From Treponema sp. (GTDB lineage Bacteria; Spirochaetota; Spirochaetia; Treponematales; Breznakiellaceae): DNA of 31,830 nt. The stretch is taken from NCBI GenBank assembly GCA_031274565.1, contig JAISPY010000120.1, forward strand, positions 1 through 31,830, in the 5' to 3' direction. Within the stretch, counting starts at the first letter, position 1, and each line of letters starts with the position of its first letter. A model generated the notes under the pieces. It did not search any database. It saw nothing but the letters and a program-made list of their open reading frames with translations, and had not been told where the DNA came from. The position numbers and the translations under genes are program-made. This document shows positions 31,742-31,830 of the stretch, piece after piece.

Positions 31742-31828
31742 GTGAAAAACGTTCCAGGTGTACGAGAGATAATCTTTATATACGCCACCCCCCCCCCTGC
31801 GGCCGGCTTGATTCCAATTCGGTGCTAG
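31742..31828 (+). CDS. Possible start of a gene interrupted by a C10 tract
   Basis: GTG 31742 has GGAG 7 bases upstream and a good promoter further up. The frame reads MKNVPGVREIIFIYATPP and meets a run of ten C at 31788-31797, then stops at 31826-31828. With eleven (or eight) C the reading frame would stay open to the window edge; with nine it stops at once. It is therefore either a 28-codon peptide, an off-phase copy of a longer gene, or not a gene. I recognise no family. Confidence 0.3.
   Translation: MKNVPGVREIIFIYATPPPAAGLIPIRC
31788..31797 (+). repeat. C10 homopolymer
   Basis: Ten consecutive C lie within codons 16-19 of the possible gene starting at 31742. Confidence 0.85.
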
Positions 31829-31830
31829 AA

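Noticed and set aside
1..31830. CRISPR arrays, tRNA or rRNA genes
   Set aside because: I found no regularly spaced repeats and no cloverleaf or rRNA sequence on reading both strands.

Overview
The window looks like a spirochete chromosome, most probably a member of the Treponematales (a Treponema relative). The gene order flbB-fliK-flgD-flgE-flbD-motA-motB-fliL-fliM-fliY-fliO-fliP-fliQ-fliR-flhB-flhA-flhF-flhG-(membrane protein)-fliA is the spirochete fla operon. The hook protein FlgE has Lys165 and Cys178, the same numbers as the pair that forms the lysinoalanine cross-link in Treponema denticola hooks. The UMP kinase is of the type shared by archaea and spirochetes. Species cannot be assigned from the sequence alone.

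Layout. (1) 1-1527 is mobile DNA: a 226-bp element with long imperfect terminal inverted repeats (MITE-like), then a complete insertion sequence with 23-bp inverted repeats and an intact DDE transposase. (2) 1826-2473 encodes a CBS-CBS-ACT protein. (3) 2516-24057 is one co-directional block of about 23 genes for motility. It opens with a near-consensus sigma-28 promoter at 2516-2542 and contains the sigma-28 gene itself, so a positive feedback loop is likely. Most junctions are short or overlapping. The exceptions are spacers before fliM (149 bp) and before fliO (224 bp). After fliA come a FapA-like protein, an unknown small protein and a SwrB/DUF2802-like membrane protein. (4) 24052-29541 lies on the minus strand: cysS, an ECF sigma factor, its membrane anti-sigma factor, an exported protein of unknown function, a TIG-domain lipoprotein with a transglutaminase fold lacking the catalytic Cys, and the UMP kinase. 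(5) murB diverges from cysS on the plus strand behind a promoter that predicts a leaderless mRNA. A TM2-domain/winged-helix protein converges on it from the minus strand. (6) 31060-31830 has no confident gene. It holds an operator-like inverted repeat, a two-part hairpin, a strong sigma-70 promoter with a palindrome at its start point, and the start of a possible gene interrupted by a C10 tract.

The motility genes supply the collar/stator-associated protein FlbB, hook-length control (FliK), hook cap (FlgD), hook (FlgE), stator (MotA/MotB with FliL and FlbD), switch (FliM/FliY), export gate (FliO/P/Q/R, FlhB, FlhA), placement and number control (FlhF/FlhG) and late-gene transcription (FliA).

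The most interesting signals are: a G10 tract inside the signal peptide of fliP (the gene that phase-varies through a homopolymer in Helicobacter pylori), a T8 tract in the spacer of the sigma-28 promoter, the C10 tract at the right edge, the apparent pseudo-transglutaminase, and the two structured non-coding elements near the window ends.
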